The notes: generated by a model from the sequence alone, not told the origin. DNA of 64,000 bases from Arsenicitalea aurantiaca (GCF_003994485.1 NZ_RZNJ01000002.1:433255-497254); one strand, 5' to 3'; counted from the first letter of the stretch, positions 34,363-43,443 are shown. Program-made: numbers and translations.

Positions 34363-35349
34363 ATGACTACCCGTCGCAAACTACTGGCCATGGCTGCCAT
34401 GGCGACCACTGCCATCACGCTCAGCTTCGGCGGCGTCGCACCCGCGCTCGCCCAGTCCCAGAACATCGTCTACCTCACCCCCGGCCTCGACCTGCCGTTC
34501 TGGCGCTATCTCGCGCGCGGCGTCGAAGCGGTGGCGACCGAGAAGGGCTACGGCTTCCAGGCCCTCGATTCGGCCAATAGCGCCCAGACCCAGCTCCAGA
34601 ACGCGCAGGACGCGATCGCCCGCGGCGTCGCCGGCATCGTGCTCTCCCCAACCGACAGCTCGACCGCTCCGAGCGTGCTGCAGCTCGCCGAGAATGCCGG
34701 CATTCCGGTTGTCATCGCCGATATCGGCACCAATAGCGGCAACTACGTCTCCTTCATCATCTCGGACAATTATGAAGGCGCCAACGGCACGGGCGCTGCC
34801 CTGGCCGAAGCCCTCATCGAAAAGGGCTGGGAAGATGGCTCGGTCGGTATCGTCTCCATCTCGCAGGCCCGCCTCAACGGCCAGGCCCGCACCGCCGGCT
34901 TCAAGGACGCGCTCGCCGCGGCGGGCATCACCGGCGACGCCGGCCTTCAGCAGATGCAGTCCTACACCGCCGACGAGACCTTCCGCTTCACTCAGGACAT
35001 GCTGACCGCAAATCCCGAGATGCGGGGCCTTTTCGTCCAGACCGACCAGCCCGCGATCGGCGCACTCCGTGCCATCCGCGCCGCCCGTCGCGAGGGCGAG
35101 GTGCTGGTTGCCGCATTCGACGGTATTCCAGAGTTCGTCCCGCTCCTGCAGTCCGGCGAACTCGTCGCCTCGGGCATGCAGCAGCCTTACCTGATGGGCC
35201 AGACCTCCGCCGAGGCGCTGTTCGACCATCTCGAAGGCAATGAGGTGGAAAAGGAGATCCTCGTGCCGATCGTGATCGTCACCTCCTCGAACATCGAGGA
35301 AATGCTGCCCACCATCAGCCAGACGGTCTTCGCGGGCGAAGTCCAATAG
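34363..35349 (+). CDS. Sugar ABC transporter substrate-binding protein (RbsB-like)
   Basis: The 328-residue protein has a Sec signal peptide (about 1-30, ending ALAQ) and a periplasmic-binding fold of the ribose class (Peripla_BP_4): VYLTPGLDLPFWRYLARGVE, ARGVAGIVLSPTDSS, VVIADIGTNS and VAAFDGIPEFVPLL. It captures a sugar or sugar acid in the periplasm and delivers it to the permease. ATG 34363 has AGGGAGG at 34348-34354. The ATPase follows after about 95 bases and the permease after that. The ligand cannot be read from sequence; the neighbouring enzymes suggest a tetrose, apiose or their acid or lactone. Confidence 0.88.
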   Translation: MTTRRKLLAMAAMATTAITLSFGGVAPALAQSQNIVYLTPGLDLPFWRYLARGVEAVATEKGYGFQALDSANSAQTQLQNAQDAIARGVAGIVLSPTDSSTAPSVLQLAENAGIPVVIADIGTNSGNYVSFIISDNYEGANGTGAALAEALIEKGWEDGSVGIVSISQARLNGQARTAGFKDALAAAGITGDAGLQQMQSYTADETFRFTQDMLTANPEMRGLFVQTDQPAIGALRAIRAARREGEVLVAAFDGIPEFVPLLQSGELVASGMQQPYLMGQTSAEALFDHLEGNEVEKEILVPIVIVTSSNIEEMLPTISQTVFAGEVQ

Positions 35350-35445
35350 GCCTTCGACCCTGACGCGAACCTGCGGCTCGCCCAGTGCGGGCGCCGGATC
35401 ATCCGGCGTCCGTGGCGGGCCGCACCCAATCGGCAGAGGCAAGTC

Positions 35446-37374
35446 ATGACCATGGCCACGGCCAGTATCGAGCAGACCGCGAGCGGCACGATCATGCTGT
35501 CCGCGTCCGGCGTCTCCAAGCGTTTCGGCAGCACCCGTGCCCTTGTCGACGCAGCACTCGAAGTGCGGTCAGGGGAGGTGCACGGCCTGCTCGGCGCCAA
35601 TGGCGCGGGCAAGTCCACGCTCTCGCGCATCGTCAGCGGCCACATCGCGCGCGATGCGGGCGAGATGAGCTATGCCGGCTCTCCCTTCGCCATCCGCTCG
35701 ACCCGCGATGCCCTGCGCGCCGGCATCGCGCTCGTCGCGCAGGAGACGAGCCTCGCGCCCGAGATGTCGGTGCTCGAGAACATCTTCCTGCCCGAGCTCG
35801 GCCGCGCCGGCCGGCTCTCCTACGGCGCGCTGCGCAAGCGCGCCCACGCCATTCTCTCCCGCCTCGGCCGCGACCATGCCCTGCCGCTCGACGCCGAGGT
35901 GCGGCGCCTGTCGGCAGCACAAAAGCAGCTCGTCGAGATCGCCAAGGCGCTCGCACTCGATGCGAGCCTCGTCATCTTCGATGAACCGACCGCGTCGCTC
36001 AGCCCCTCCGAGGTCGATCGCCTCTTCGACATCATGGCCCGCCTGCGCGATGATGGGCGCGGCCTCATCTTCGTCTCGCACCGGCTCGAGGAGGTCTTCG
36101 CGATCACCGATCGCGTCACCATCCTGCGTGAAGGCACGACCGTCGCGCGCAATCTTGAAACCGCGCAGCTGAGCCAGTCCGACATCATCCGCCACATGGT
36201 GGGCCGCGAGCTCGACGCGATCTACGGCAACCGTGAAGCCGTGCGGGCCACTCCAAGCGGCGAAATCGTCTTCGAGGTCGAGAACCTCGCCGCCCGGCCC
36301 GAAGTGCGCAATGTCTCCTTTTCCGTGCGCCGCGGGGAGGTGCTGGGCCTCGGCGGTCTCGTCGGCGCGGGGCGATCGGAAGCCGTCGAGGCCATCTTCG
36401 GGCTGCGGCCGCGCGACGCCGGCACCATCCGCATCGATGGCAAGGCCGTCGATCCGCGCACGCCCGCCGATGCGATCGCCCTCGGCATCGGCCTCGTCGC
36501 CGAGGACAGGCGGGCCCAGAACATCGTGCCCGACCTGACCGTGCGCGAGAATCTGCTGCTCGCCCATATCGGCCGGCATAAGGGGTTCGGCCTCGGCTAC
36601 GGCCAGCGCAGCCGCAAGGTCACAGATCTCCTCGGCAAGCTCGGCCTCCCCGCCGACCGGCTCGATTCGAACCTCCTCAACTTCTCTGGCGGCATGCAGC
36701 AGAAGGTGATCATCGCCCGCTGGCTGCTGGTTGAACCCACAATCCTGATCCTCGACGAGCCGACCAAGGGCGTCGATATCGGCACGCGCAGCTCGATCTA
36801 CGCCATTCTCCGCGACATCGCGGCCGAAGGCGTCGCCGTCATCGTCATCTCCTCGGATTTCGAGGAGCTCCTCGGGGTCTGCGAGCGTGTCGTCGTGGTC
36901 AGCGACGGGCTCTCCATCGCCAATCTGCCCACGAGCGTTCTGAACGAGGAAAAGCTGACTCTGCTTGCCGCGCCGCGGACCTCGACCGAGCGCAATGTGA
37001 GCCTGCTCAGAAGCCTCAGCGCGGAGTTCGGTGCCACCGCCTTCTGGGCGCTGGTCGACGGAGACGAGCTCATCTGCCTCGGCGCCGCATCGGCCGATGG
37101 CGCCCCCGAGATCGGCCTTGCTGCCGGCGAGGCCGCCACCGGGGCGGAAACCGCGATTGCCCGCGCCGTCACCGAGAAATCCGAGGGCTTCGTCACCGAG
37201 CCCGAAACCGGCCTCCAGACCCTGCTCGTGCCCATGCGCAACAAGCGCGGGCACGATCTGGGCTGGATCGGCCTCACCCTCGCTGCGGGCAAGGCCGTGC
37301 CCGACCCGCGCGACATCGTCGAGCGCGTCATCGCCCGCACCGACGCCGAAGAGACAACAGGACCAAACCGATGA
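35446..37374 (+). CDS. Sugar ABC transporter ATPase (RbsA-type, duplicated) with extra C-terminal domain
   Basis: Of 642 residues the first 505 are a standard duplicated RbsA-type ATPase. Domain 1 has Walker A GANGAGKS (50-57), LSAAQKQLVEIAKAL and VIFDEPTAS; domain 2 has the degenerate GLVGAGRSE loop (about 303-311), NFSGGMQQKVIIARWL and LILDEPTKGVD (about 436). Ordinary family members end near residue 500-510. Here about 130 further residues (510-642) read as a small alpha/beta domain with AFWALVDGDELICLGAAS and LLVPMRNKRGHDLGWIGLTL, which resembles a GAF-like sensory domain; that likeness is my visual judgement. The stop overlaps the permease start (ATGA). Confidence 0.88.
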   Translation: MTMATASIEQTASGTIMLSASGVSKRFGSTRALVDAALEVRSGEVHGLLGANGAGKSTLSRIVSGHIARDAGEMSYAGSPFAIRSTRDALRAGIALVAQETSLAPEMSVLENIFLPELGRAGRLSYGALRKRAHAILSRLGRDHALPLDAEVRRLSAAQKQLVEIAKALALDASLVIFDEPTASLSPSEVDRLFDIMARLRDDGRGLIFVSHRLEEVFAITDRVTILREGTTVARNLETAQLSQSDIIRHMVGRELDAIYGNREAVRATPSGEIVFEVENLAARPEVRNVSFSVRRGEVLGLGGLVGAGRSEAVEAIFGLRPRDAGTIRIDGKAVDPRTPADAIALGIGLVAEDRRAQNIVPDLTVRENLLLAHIGRHKGFGLGYGQRSRKVTDLLGKLGLPADRLDSNLLNFSGGMQQKVIIARWLLVEPTILILDEPTKGVDIGTRSSIYAILRDIAAEGVAVIVISSDFEELLGVCERVVVVSDGLSIANLPTSVLNEEKLTLLAAPRTSTERNVSLLRSLSAEFGATAFWALVDGDELICLGAASADGAPEIGLAAGEAATGAETAIARAVTEKSEGFVTEPETGLQTLLVPMRNKRGHDLGWIGLTLAAGKAVPDPRDIVERVIARTDAEETTGPNR

Positions 37375-38339
37375 CCACCTCCACGTCACCCCTTGCCGGC
37401 GGCCTTGGCCGGATCGCCAAGAGCCTCGAAGTGCGCATGCTGGGCCTCGCCCTCGTGCTGGCCGTGGCCCTGTCGCTGCTCTCGCCCTATTTCCTCACGC
37501 AGAACAACATCTTCAACATCCTCGACCAGTCCGTCGTGATCGGCATCGTCGCCGTCGGCATGACCTTCGTCATCCTCACCGGGGGCATCGATCTCTCGGT
37601 GGGGTCGGTCGCGGGCCTCACCGGCATCGTCCTGGGGCTCGCGCTCCAGCAGATGCCGATCCCGCTCGCCATCGGCGCGGCTGTCCTCGCGGGGGGCGGC
37701 ATCGGGCTCGTCTCGGGGGTACTCGTCGCGGTTTTCGGCCTCGCGCCTTTCGTCGTCACCCTCGGCATGATGGCCATCGCGCGCAGCCTCGCCTACATCT
37801 TCTCGGGCCAGACCGCGATCTCGGCAATCCCCTATGATCTCTCCAACATCGTCTATACCGTCGTGTTGGGAATCCCGGCCAACGTTCTGTTCCTGCTCGC
37901 GCTTTACGCTCTGGCCTGGGCCTATCTCACCTACACCAAGGGCGGCCGCACCATCTATGCGGTGGGTTCCAACAAGGAGGCCGCCCGCGCTGCCGGCCTC
38001 AACGTGCTGCTCTATTCCATCCTGCCCTACGTCATTTCGGGCGCACTCGCGGCCGTCGCCATCACCTTCTCGATCGCCCAGATCCTTTCGGCCGATCCGC
38101 TTGCCGGCAACCAGATGGAGCTCGACGCCATCGCCGCCGTCGTCATCGGCGGCGCGAGCCTTTACGGGGGCAGGGGGTCGATCATCGGCACGCTGATCGG
38201 CGTGCTGATCATGGTGATGATCCGGAACGGCCTCAACCTCATGGGCGTCTCGCCCTTCTGGCAGGGCACTGCCATCGGCTCGATCATCATCCTCGCGCTT
38301 CTCGCCGAGCGGCTCGTCAACTGGCGCTCGGCGCGCTGA
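37371..38339 (+). CDS. Sugar ABC transporter permease (RbsC-like)
   Basis: The 322-residue protein has eight to ten hydrophobic segments and the ribose-family permease motifs: NIFNILDQSVVIGIVAVGMTFVILTGGIDLSVGSV, GLNVLLYSILPYVISG and IAAVVIGGASLYGGRGS. It forms the membrane channel with the duplicated ATPase, to which it is coupled by ATGA. A single permease gene implies a homodimer, as in RbsC. It ends 17 bases before the ApnL-like gene. Confidence 0.92.
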   Translation: MTTSTSPLAGGLGRIAKSLEVRMLGLALVLAVALSLLSPYFLTQNNIFNILDQSVVIGIVAVGMTFVILTGGIDLSVGSVAGLTGIVLGLALQQMPIPLAIGAAVLAGGGIGLVSGVLVAVFGLAPFVVTLGMMAIARSLAYIFSGQTAISAIPYDLSNIVYTVVLGIPANVLFLLALYALAWAYLTYTKGGRTIYAVGSNKEAARAAGLNVLLYSILPYVISGALAAVAITFSIAQILSADPLAGNQMELDAIAAVVIGGASLYGGRGSIIGTLIGVLIMVMIRNGLNLMGVSPFWQGTAIGSIIILALLAERLVNWRSAR

Positions 38340-38356
38340 ACAAGAAGGAGGCATCC

Positions 38357-40300
38357 ATGTCAGAGACCCCAAGTCGCGCCATCCGGCTCTTCGGCACCGA
38401 GCAGCCCGTCACGCCCCCGCGCATCCTTCGCGCAGGTCCGCTCACGGCCGAGCTGGAAGCGGGCAACCTCCGCTACATCCGCTTCGGTGGCATCGAAGTC
38501 ATCCGCGCCATCTCCTTCATCGTGCGCGACCGTGACTGGGGCACCTATGATCCCGTAATCGAGGACCTGACGGTGGACGAACGCGCCGATGGCTTCGTCG
38601 TCACCTACACCGCTCGCGCCGCCGATGCCGCGCAGGCCTTCTCGTACTCGGCCCATATCGAGGGGCAGGCGAGCGGTCGGCTGGTCTTTTCGAGCCGGGG
38701 AACGGCCGAAACCGACTTCCTCACCAACCGCACGGGCTTCGTCATCCTCCATCCCATCGATGGCGTCGCCGGCGAGCGCGTGGAGATGGCCCACACCGAC
38801 GGGCGGGTCGTCGAGCACCGCTTCCCCGATCTCATCGACCCCGTCCAGCCCATGATGGATCTGCGCCAACTCACCCATTGGACCGATGGGCTCAGGGTCG
38901 CCTGCCGCATGGAGGGTGACACTTTCGAGATGGAGGACCAGCGCAACTGGACCGACGCCTCCTACAAGACTTATGTGCGTCCGCTCGCCCTGCCATGGCC
39001 CTACACGATCGCAAGGGGTGAGACGCTGGAGCAGGCGATCACCCTTACGATCGAAGGAAATGCCGCAACGGGTGCCTCGGACGCGCCGGTCACGGTCGCC
39101 ATAGGCTCGCCCACGGGGCAGGTGCCGCCTCTGGGGCTCGGGCTCGATCCCGCCGACACGGCCGCAGCGAGCTCCGTCGCCAGCACCGTGTCCCAGATCG
39201 GCGCCGCCCATATCATCTGCCACCATGATGCGCGCCGAGGCCATGACGAGGCGACGCTGCGTGCCCAAGTCGCGTTCGCCCGGGAGATCGGCGCGGAGCC
39301 ATGGCTCGAAGCGGTCGTCACCTCCGTCGATGGCTTTGAAAGCGAAATCGCCGCGCTCGGCAAGATCTGCGAGGCTCTGGGCTCACCCTTCAGGACCGTG
39401 CTCGTTTCGCCGGCGCCCGATCTCAAATGCACCTTGCCCGGCAGCGAATGGCCGCCCGCCCCCCCGGCGCGCGAGATGTATGAGGTGACCCGCCGGGCCT
39501 TCCCCGAGGCCCGGATCGGCGGCGGCATGTTCAGTTATTTCACTGAGCTCAACCGCAAGCGGCCGCCCACCGAGGCGCTGGATCTCGTGAGCTTCACGAC
39601 ATCCGCTCTCGTTCACGCGGGCGACGACCGCTCGGTCACCGAAACCGTCCAGGCCCTCCCGGCCATTGCCCGAAGCGCCGTGGCCATCGCCGGGGAGCGC
39701 CCCTACGCCGTCGGTCCGTCTGCCATGGGAATGCGCGACAATCCCTATGGTGAGGCGCCCAAGGAGAACCCCGAAAACATCCGCCAGGCGATGAACCGCA
39801 ACGATCCCCGCCAGCGCGGCCTGCTGGGCGCCGCGTGGGCGCTCGGCTATTTCGCGCGCTTTGCCTATGGTGGGGCCTCGGCCATCGCCATCGGGGCGCC
39901 CGTCGGTGCGCATGGCGCCGTGGCTGCGCAGACCGGTCTGCCACAGCCCTTCTTCGACACGGCCGGAGGCGTCTATCCCGTTTTCCACGTCCTCCGGGGG
40001 CTTGCCGCCCGCAAGGGGGCGGAGCTTCTTGCCCTCGACATTTCCCGGCCCGGCCAGCTCCTGGGCCTCGCAATCCACACCGGCGAGGGCACGGAAGTCT
40101 GGCTCGCCAACCTGACCGGCGAAGCGATCACCATCGCGCCGGACTTCGCGGTCGGCGCGGTCGCCCGGCTGGATGCGGACAGCTTTGCCGAGGCGGCGAA
40201 AGACCCCGCCTTCCTCGATAATTCGAAATCAGCCGGGGGCGAGCCCCTCACTCTTGATGCCTATGCGGTGGTGCGGCTCATGGCCGACCGGGCCAGCTAA
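38357..40300 (+). CDS. apnL: D-apionate lactonase-like protein (ApnL family)
   Basis: The 647-residue protein opens with RLFGTEQPVTPP and AGPLTAELEAGNLRYIRFGG, a pattern I associate with ApnL, the D-apionolactone-hydrolysing enzyme of D-apiose/apionate breakdown. A central EMEDQRNWTDASYKTYVRPL and a C-terminal barrel-like half (about 235-600) with PWLEAVVTSVDGFESEI follow. No signal peptide is seen, so it acts in the cytoplasm after import. The genes for downstream apionate steps (an OiaX RuBisCO-like protein, OiaT or OiaC) are not in the window, whereas a four-carbon acid pathway is; the true substrate may be a tetronolactone. Identification is from memory of the family. Confidence 0.65.
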   Translation: MSETPSRAIRLFGTEQPVTPPRILRAGPLTAELEAGNLRYIRFGGIEVIRAISFIVRDRDWGTYDPVIEDLTVDERADGFVVTYTARAADAAQAFSYSAHIEGQASGRLVFSSRGTAETDFLTNRTGFVILHPIDGVAGERVEMAHTDGRVVEHRFPDLIDPVQPMMDLRQLTHWTDGLRVACRMEGDTFEMEDQRNWTDASYKTYVRPLALPWPYTIARGETLEQAITLTIEGNAATGASDAPVTVAIGSPTGQVPPLGLGLDPADTAAASSVASTVSQIGAAHIICHHDARRGHDEATLRAQVAFAREIGAEPWLEAVVTSVDGFESEIAALGKICEALGSPFRTVLVSPAPDLKCTLPGSEWPPAPPAREMYEVTRRAFPEARIGGGMFSYFTELNRKRPPTEALDLVSFTTSALVHAGDDRSVTETVQALPAIARSAVAIAGERPYAVGPSAMGMRDNPYGEAPKENPENIRQAMNRNDPRQRGLLGAAWALGYFARFAYGGASAIAIGAPVGAHGAVAAQTGLPQPFFDTAGGVYPVFHVLRGLAARKGAELLALDISRPGQLLGLAIHTGEGTEVWLANLTGEAITIAPDFAVGAVARLDADSFAEAAKDPAFLDNSKSAGGEPLTLDAYAVVRLMADRAS

Positions 40301-40315
40301 CCAGAAGGATCTCCA

Positions 40316-41305
40316 ATGCACGTTCTGATCATCGGCGCCGCCGGCATGGTGGGGCGCAAGCTCGCCGAAAGCATCGCATCGGGGGAAAGCCTCGCCGGCC
40401 AGCCGGTCGAAAAGCTCACCCTGATGGACGTCATCCCCCCGACCGCCCCAGCGGGCTTCACGGGCGAAGTCGTCATCAAGTCCGGCGACATCGCCGACCC
40501 TGCCGTTTCGACCGAACTGGTGTCGGGCCGCCCCGACACGGTCTTCCATCTCGCGGCGATCGTGTCGGGAGAGGCCGAACTCGATTTCGACAAGGGCTAT
40601 GCCATCAATCTGGACGGCACCCGGCACCTCTTCGATGCCATCCGGCATGAGGGCCAGAACGCCCCCTACAAGCCGCGCGTCGTCTTCACCTCGTCCATTG
40701 CGGTGTTCGGCGCACCTTTCCCGGACAAGATCGGCGACGAGTTCTTCCTCACCCCCCGCACCAGCTATGGCGCGCAGAAGGCGATCGGCGAACTGCTTCT
40801 CGCCGATTACTCGCGCAAGGGCTTCTTCGAAGGCATCGGGATTCGGCTCCCGACCGTCTGCATCCGCCCGGGCAAGCCGAACAAGGCGGCCTCCGGCTTC
40901 TTCTCCAACATCCTGCGCGAGCCGCTCAGCGGTCAGGAGGCCGTGCTGCCAGTCGACGAGAGTGTCCGGCACTGGCATGTGAGCCCCCGCCGCGCCGTCG
41001 GCTTCCTGCGCCATGCCGCCGAGATCGACCTCGAGGCGGTCGGGCTGCGGCGCGTGCTCAACATGCCCGGCCTTTCGGCCACGGTCGGTGAGCAGATCGA
41101 GGCTCTGCGCCGCGTGGCCGGCGATCGAGCGGTCGCCCTCATCCGGCGCGAGCCCGACCCGATGATCGGGGAGATTGTCGCCGGCTGGCCGCGCGATTTC
41201 GATCCGGCGCGCGCGCTGGCGCTCGGCTTTGTCGGCGATGCCTCCTTTGACGAGATCATCCGCATCCATGTAGAGGACGAGCTCGGCGGCCGCATCGGCG
41301 GCTGA
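40316..41305 (+). CDS. denD: D-erythronate dehydrogenase-like protein (DenD, NAD-dependent epimerase family)
   Basis: The 329-residue extended SDR has MHVLIIGAAGMVGRKLAES (Rossmann, residues 1-19), FHLAAIVSGEAELDFDKGY, FTSSIAVFG and YGAQKAIGELLLADYSRKGF with the catalytic YxxxK, followed by RLPTVCIRPGKPNKAASGF. This last segment and the AAIVS loop match DenD, which oxidises D-erythronate to 2-oxo-tetronate. UDP-sugar epimerase is the generic family alternative. Its product is the substrate of OtnI encoded 7 kb upstream, linking this operon to the tetronate pathway. Confidence 0.8.
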   Translation: MHVLIIGAAGMVGRKLAESIASGESLAGQPVEKLTLMDVIPPTAPAGFTGEVVIKSGDIADPAVSTELVSGRPDTVFHLAAIVSGEAELDFDKGYAINLDGTRHLFDAIRHEGQNAPYKPRVVFTSSIAVFGAPFPDKIGDEFFLTPRTSYGAQKAIGELLLADYSRKGFFEGIGIRLPTVCIRPGKPNKAASGFFSNILREPLSGQEAVLPVDESVRHWHVSPRRAVGFLRHAAEIDLEAVGLRRVLNMPGLSATVGEQIEALRRVAGDRAVALIRREPDPMIGEIVAGWPRDFDPARALALGFVGDASFDEIIRIHVEDELGGRIGG

Positions 41306-41316
41306 GGGGAGGGCTC

Positions 41317-42087
41317 ATGCCAAACGATTCTGCACCGGCCGCGGCCGGTAACTTTCGCCTCGACGGCACTGTCGCGGCGGTAACCGGCGGCGCCAGCGGC
41401 ATCGGCCTTGCGGTCGCCCGCATGTTCGGCGCCGCCGGCGCCCGCGTCATCGTCATGGATCGGGACGGCGCAAAGGCCGAAGAAGCGGGCTCCGGGATCC
41501 CGGGCGCCACGGGCGTCACGCTTGACGTCGCCGATGAGGCCGCGGTCGATGCCGCCTTCGCCGCGCTCCCGGAAATCGGCGTCCTCGTCAACAGCGCCGG
41601 CATCGCGCTCCGTCATCCGGCGGTCGAGCATTCGCTGGGCGATTGGGAGAAAGTCGTTTCGGTCAACATGACCGGCAGCTTCCTCTGCGCCCGGGCTGCA
41701 GCCCGCCAGATGCTGGCGGCGGGTCGGGGCGGTGCCATCGTCAACACCGCCTCGATCATGGGGCTTTCGGGCGGCGGGCTCTATCCCAACATTTCCTACC
41801 AGACCACCAAGGGCGCCATCGTCAACATGACGCGCGCGCTCGCCGTCGAATGGGCCGCATCCGGCATCCGCGTCAACGCAGTCGCACCCACCTATGTGAA
41901 GACGCCGTTCATAGCGCCGCTCCTCGCCCAGCCCGAGCTGGTCCGCCGCATCGAGGCGATGACGCCGCTCGGGCGCCTTGCCGAACCCGAGGAGGTCGCA
42001 GCCGCCGTCCTCTTCCTCGCATCCCCCGCCGCCGGGATGGTCACTGGGCACACCCTGCCGGTCGATGGCGGGTTCCTCGCCCAGTAA
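41317..42087 (+). CDS. Short-chain dehydrogenase/reductase, probable sugar or polyol oxidase step
   Basis: The 256-residue classical SDR has GGASGIGLAVA (cofactor loop), VLVNSAGIALR (NAG-type), NTASIMGLSGGG with catalytic Ser and YQTTKGA with Tyr/Lys; PVDGGFLAQ ends the protein. The acidic residue after beta-2 (VIVMDRDG) favours NAD. It is the last gene of the GntR-ABC-apnL-denD operon with AGGGGAGGG upstream. A lactone-producing aldose dehydrogenase upstream of the lactonase is a sensible guess; sugar alcohol oxidation is equally possible. Confidence 0.85.
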   Translation: MPNDSAPAAAGNFRLDGTVAAVTGGASGIGLAVARMFGAAGARVIVMDRDGAKAEEAGSGIPGATGVTLDVADEAAVDAAFAALPEIGVLVNSAGIALRHPAVEHSLGDWEKVVSVNMTGSFLCARAAARQMLAAGRGGAIVNTASIMGLSGGGLYPNISYQTTKGAIVNMTRALAVEWAASGIRVNAVAPTYVKTPFIAPLLAQPELVRRIEAMTPLGRLAEPEEVAAAVLFLASPAAGMVTGHTLPVDGGFLAQ

Positions 42088-42131
42088 CTCACGGGGGAAC
42101 TCGGCCGGCGCACCCGTGAGCGGCGCCGGCC
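42088..42131. terminator. Overlapping hairpins between the convergent SDR and rnd genes
   Basis: CTCACGGG (42088-42095) pairs with CCCGTGAG (42113-42120); alternatively GGCCGGCGC (42103-42111) pairs with GCGCCGGCC (42123-42131). The two structures cannot form together. Neither has a T run, so function as a terminator for either convergent gene is uncertain. Confidence 0.4.
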
Positions 42132-42137
42132 TCTGCC

Positions 42138-43292
42138 TCAGGCGTCGATCTCGAACTCCACCACGCCCTTCCGGGTCGCCGCGAGCCCCAGCCGCCCGTG
42201 CTTGATGGCGAGTGCCTTCTCCCCGAAGAGCTTGCGCCGCCAGCCCTTGAGCGGCGCCACGTCCGCATCGTCGTCCAGCACCAGCGCGTCGATGTCGTCG
42301 GATGTCGCGATGATCCTCGGCGCCACGCCATGCTCCTCGGACACCGCCTTCAGCAGCACCCGGATGAGGTCGCCGACGGCGCCCTTGGGCGAGGGCCCTC
42401 GATAGCGCTCCGGCATGGCCGGCAGCTCGGATTTCGGCAGCTCCTCCACCTGCTTCAGGAGCGCGATGATCTCCGCCGCCGCCGAAGAGCGGCCAAAGCC
42501 GCGCTGCACTGCGCGCAGCTTTTCGAAGGCCTGCGGCGAAGTCGGCCGCTGGATCGCCAGTTCGGCCAACGCGTCGTCCTTGAGAATGCGGCTCCGCGGC
42601 TGGTCGGCGCTCTGCGCACGCTCCTCGCGCCATGCCGCCAGCACCTGCAGCGCCGCAAGGTCGCGCGGCCGGTTGATCTTGGCCTTCAGCCTCTGCCAGG
42701 CCTCCGACGGGGTCACCACATAGGTCTCGATCCGCCGCAGCGTCTCAAGCTCGTCCTCGACCCAATCTTCGCGCCGCGTTTCGCGCACCTGTTCGCGCAG
42801 GGCCTTGTAGATGTCGCGCAGATGGGTCACGTCCGCCAGCGCGTAGCTGCGCTGCTTCTCGCTCAGCGGCCGTGCCGACCAGTCGGTGAAGCGCGAGCTC
42901 TTGTCGATTTCCGCGCCCACCACCGAGCGCACGAGATTGTCGTAGGAAACGCTGTCGCCGAAGCCGCAGACGCTCGCTGCGATCTGGGTATCGAAGATGT
43001 TGGCCGGCACCCGCCCCGTCAGCTTTACGAAGATCTCGATGTCCTGCCGGGCGGCATGGAACACCTTGGTCACGTCCGCATCGTCGAGAAGCCCGAAGAA
43101 CGGCGCCAGGTCGATCCCCGCCGCGAGGGGATCGACAAGCACCGCCTCGTCCAATGTCGCGGCCTGCAGCAGGCAGAGCTTTGGCCAGTAGGTCGTCTCG
43201 CGCAGAAACTCGGTATCGACCGTAACGAAATCGAATTCGCGCGCCCGCGCGGTGAAGTCTGCAAGGGCATCCGTTGTGGTGATGAGCTCCAT
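42138..43292 (-). CDS. rnd: Ribonuclease D
   Basis: The 384-residue protein has the DEDD exonuclease core: FVTVDTEFLRETTYWPKLCLLQ (Asp/Glu of ExoI), VFHAARQDIEIF (ExoII), and YALADVTHLRDIY (ExoIII with Tyr and Asp), followed by two HRDC-like helical domains (about 205-290 and 300-375). It trims the 3' ends of tRNA and other RNAs. It is divergent from aspS, its usual neighbour in Hyphomicrobiales. Confidence 0.94.
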   Translation of the reverse strand: MELITTTDALADFTARAREFDFVTVDTEFLRETTYWPKLCLLQAATLDEAVLVDPLAAGIDLAPFFGLLDDADVTKVFHAARQDIEIFVKLTGRVPANIFDTQIAASVCGFGDSVSYDNLVRSVVGAEIDKSSRFTDWSARPLSEKQRSYALADVTHLRDIYKALREQVRETRREDWVEDELETLRRIETYVVTPSEAWQRLKAKINRPRDLAALQVLAAWREERAQSADQPRSRILKDDALAELAIQRPTSPQAFEKLRAVQRGFGRSSAAAEIIALLKQVEELPKSELPAMPERYRGPSPKGAVGDLIRVLLKAVSEEHGVAPRIIATSDDIDALVLDDDADVAPLKGWRRKLFGEKALAIKHGRLGLAATRKGVVEFEIDA

Positions 43293-43414
43293 TATCCCGC
43301 CATTCTCAATGTGTTAATATTCTCCTAACAGGGGATGGGCCTTGGCTCCAGTGCGGATTCGCGTCTGGCGTTCAATGCTTTGCGCGCATGGTAAAGCCGG
43401 GCAGGGGGCTCGCC

Positions 43415-43443
43415 TTGACAAAAGGGCTGCCCCATGCGCTTTT
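43415..43443 (+). promoter_or_regulatory. Candidate aspS promoter
   Basis: A perfect TTGACA at 43415-43420 is followed after 17 bases by GCTTTT at 43438-43443, a poor -10. Alphaproteobacterial promoters often keep the -35 better than the -10. It lies about 45 bases before the aspS start. Confidence 0.3.

Noticed and set aside
43313-43327. TTAA-N7-CTAA resembling a CtrA half-match between rnd and aspS
   Set aside because: One half deviates from TTAA, and the neighbouring genes are housekeeping genes without cell-cycle logic; too weak to report as a site.
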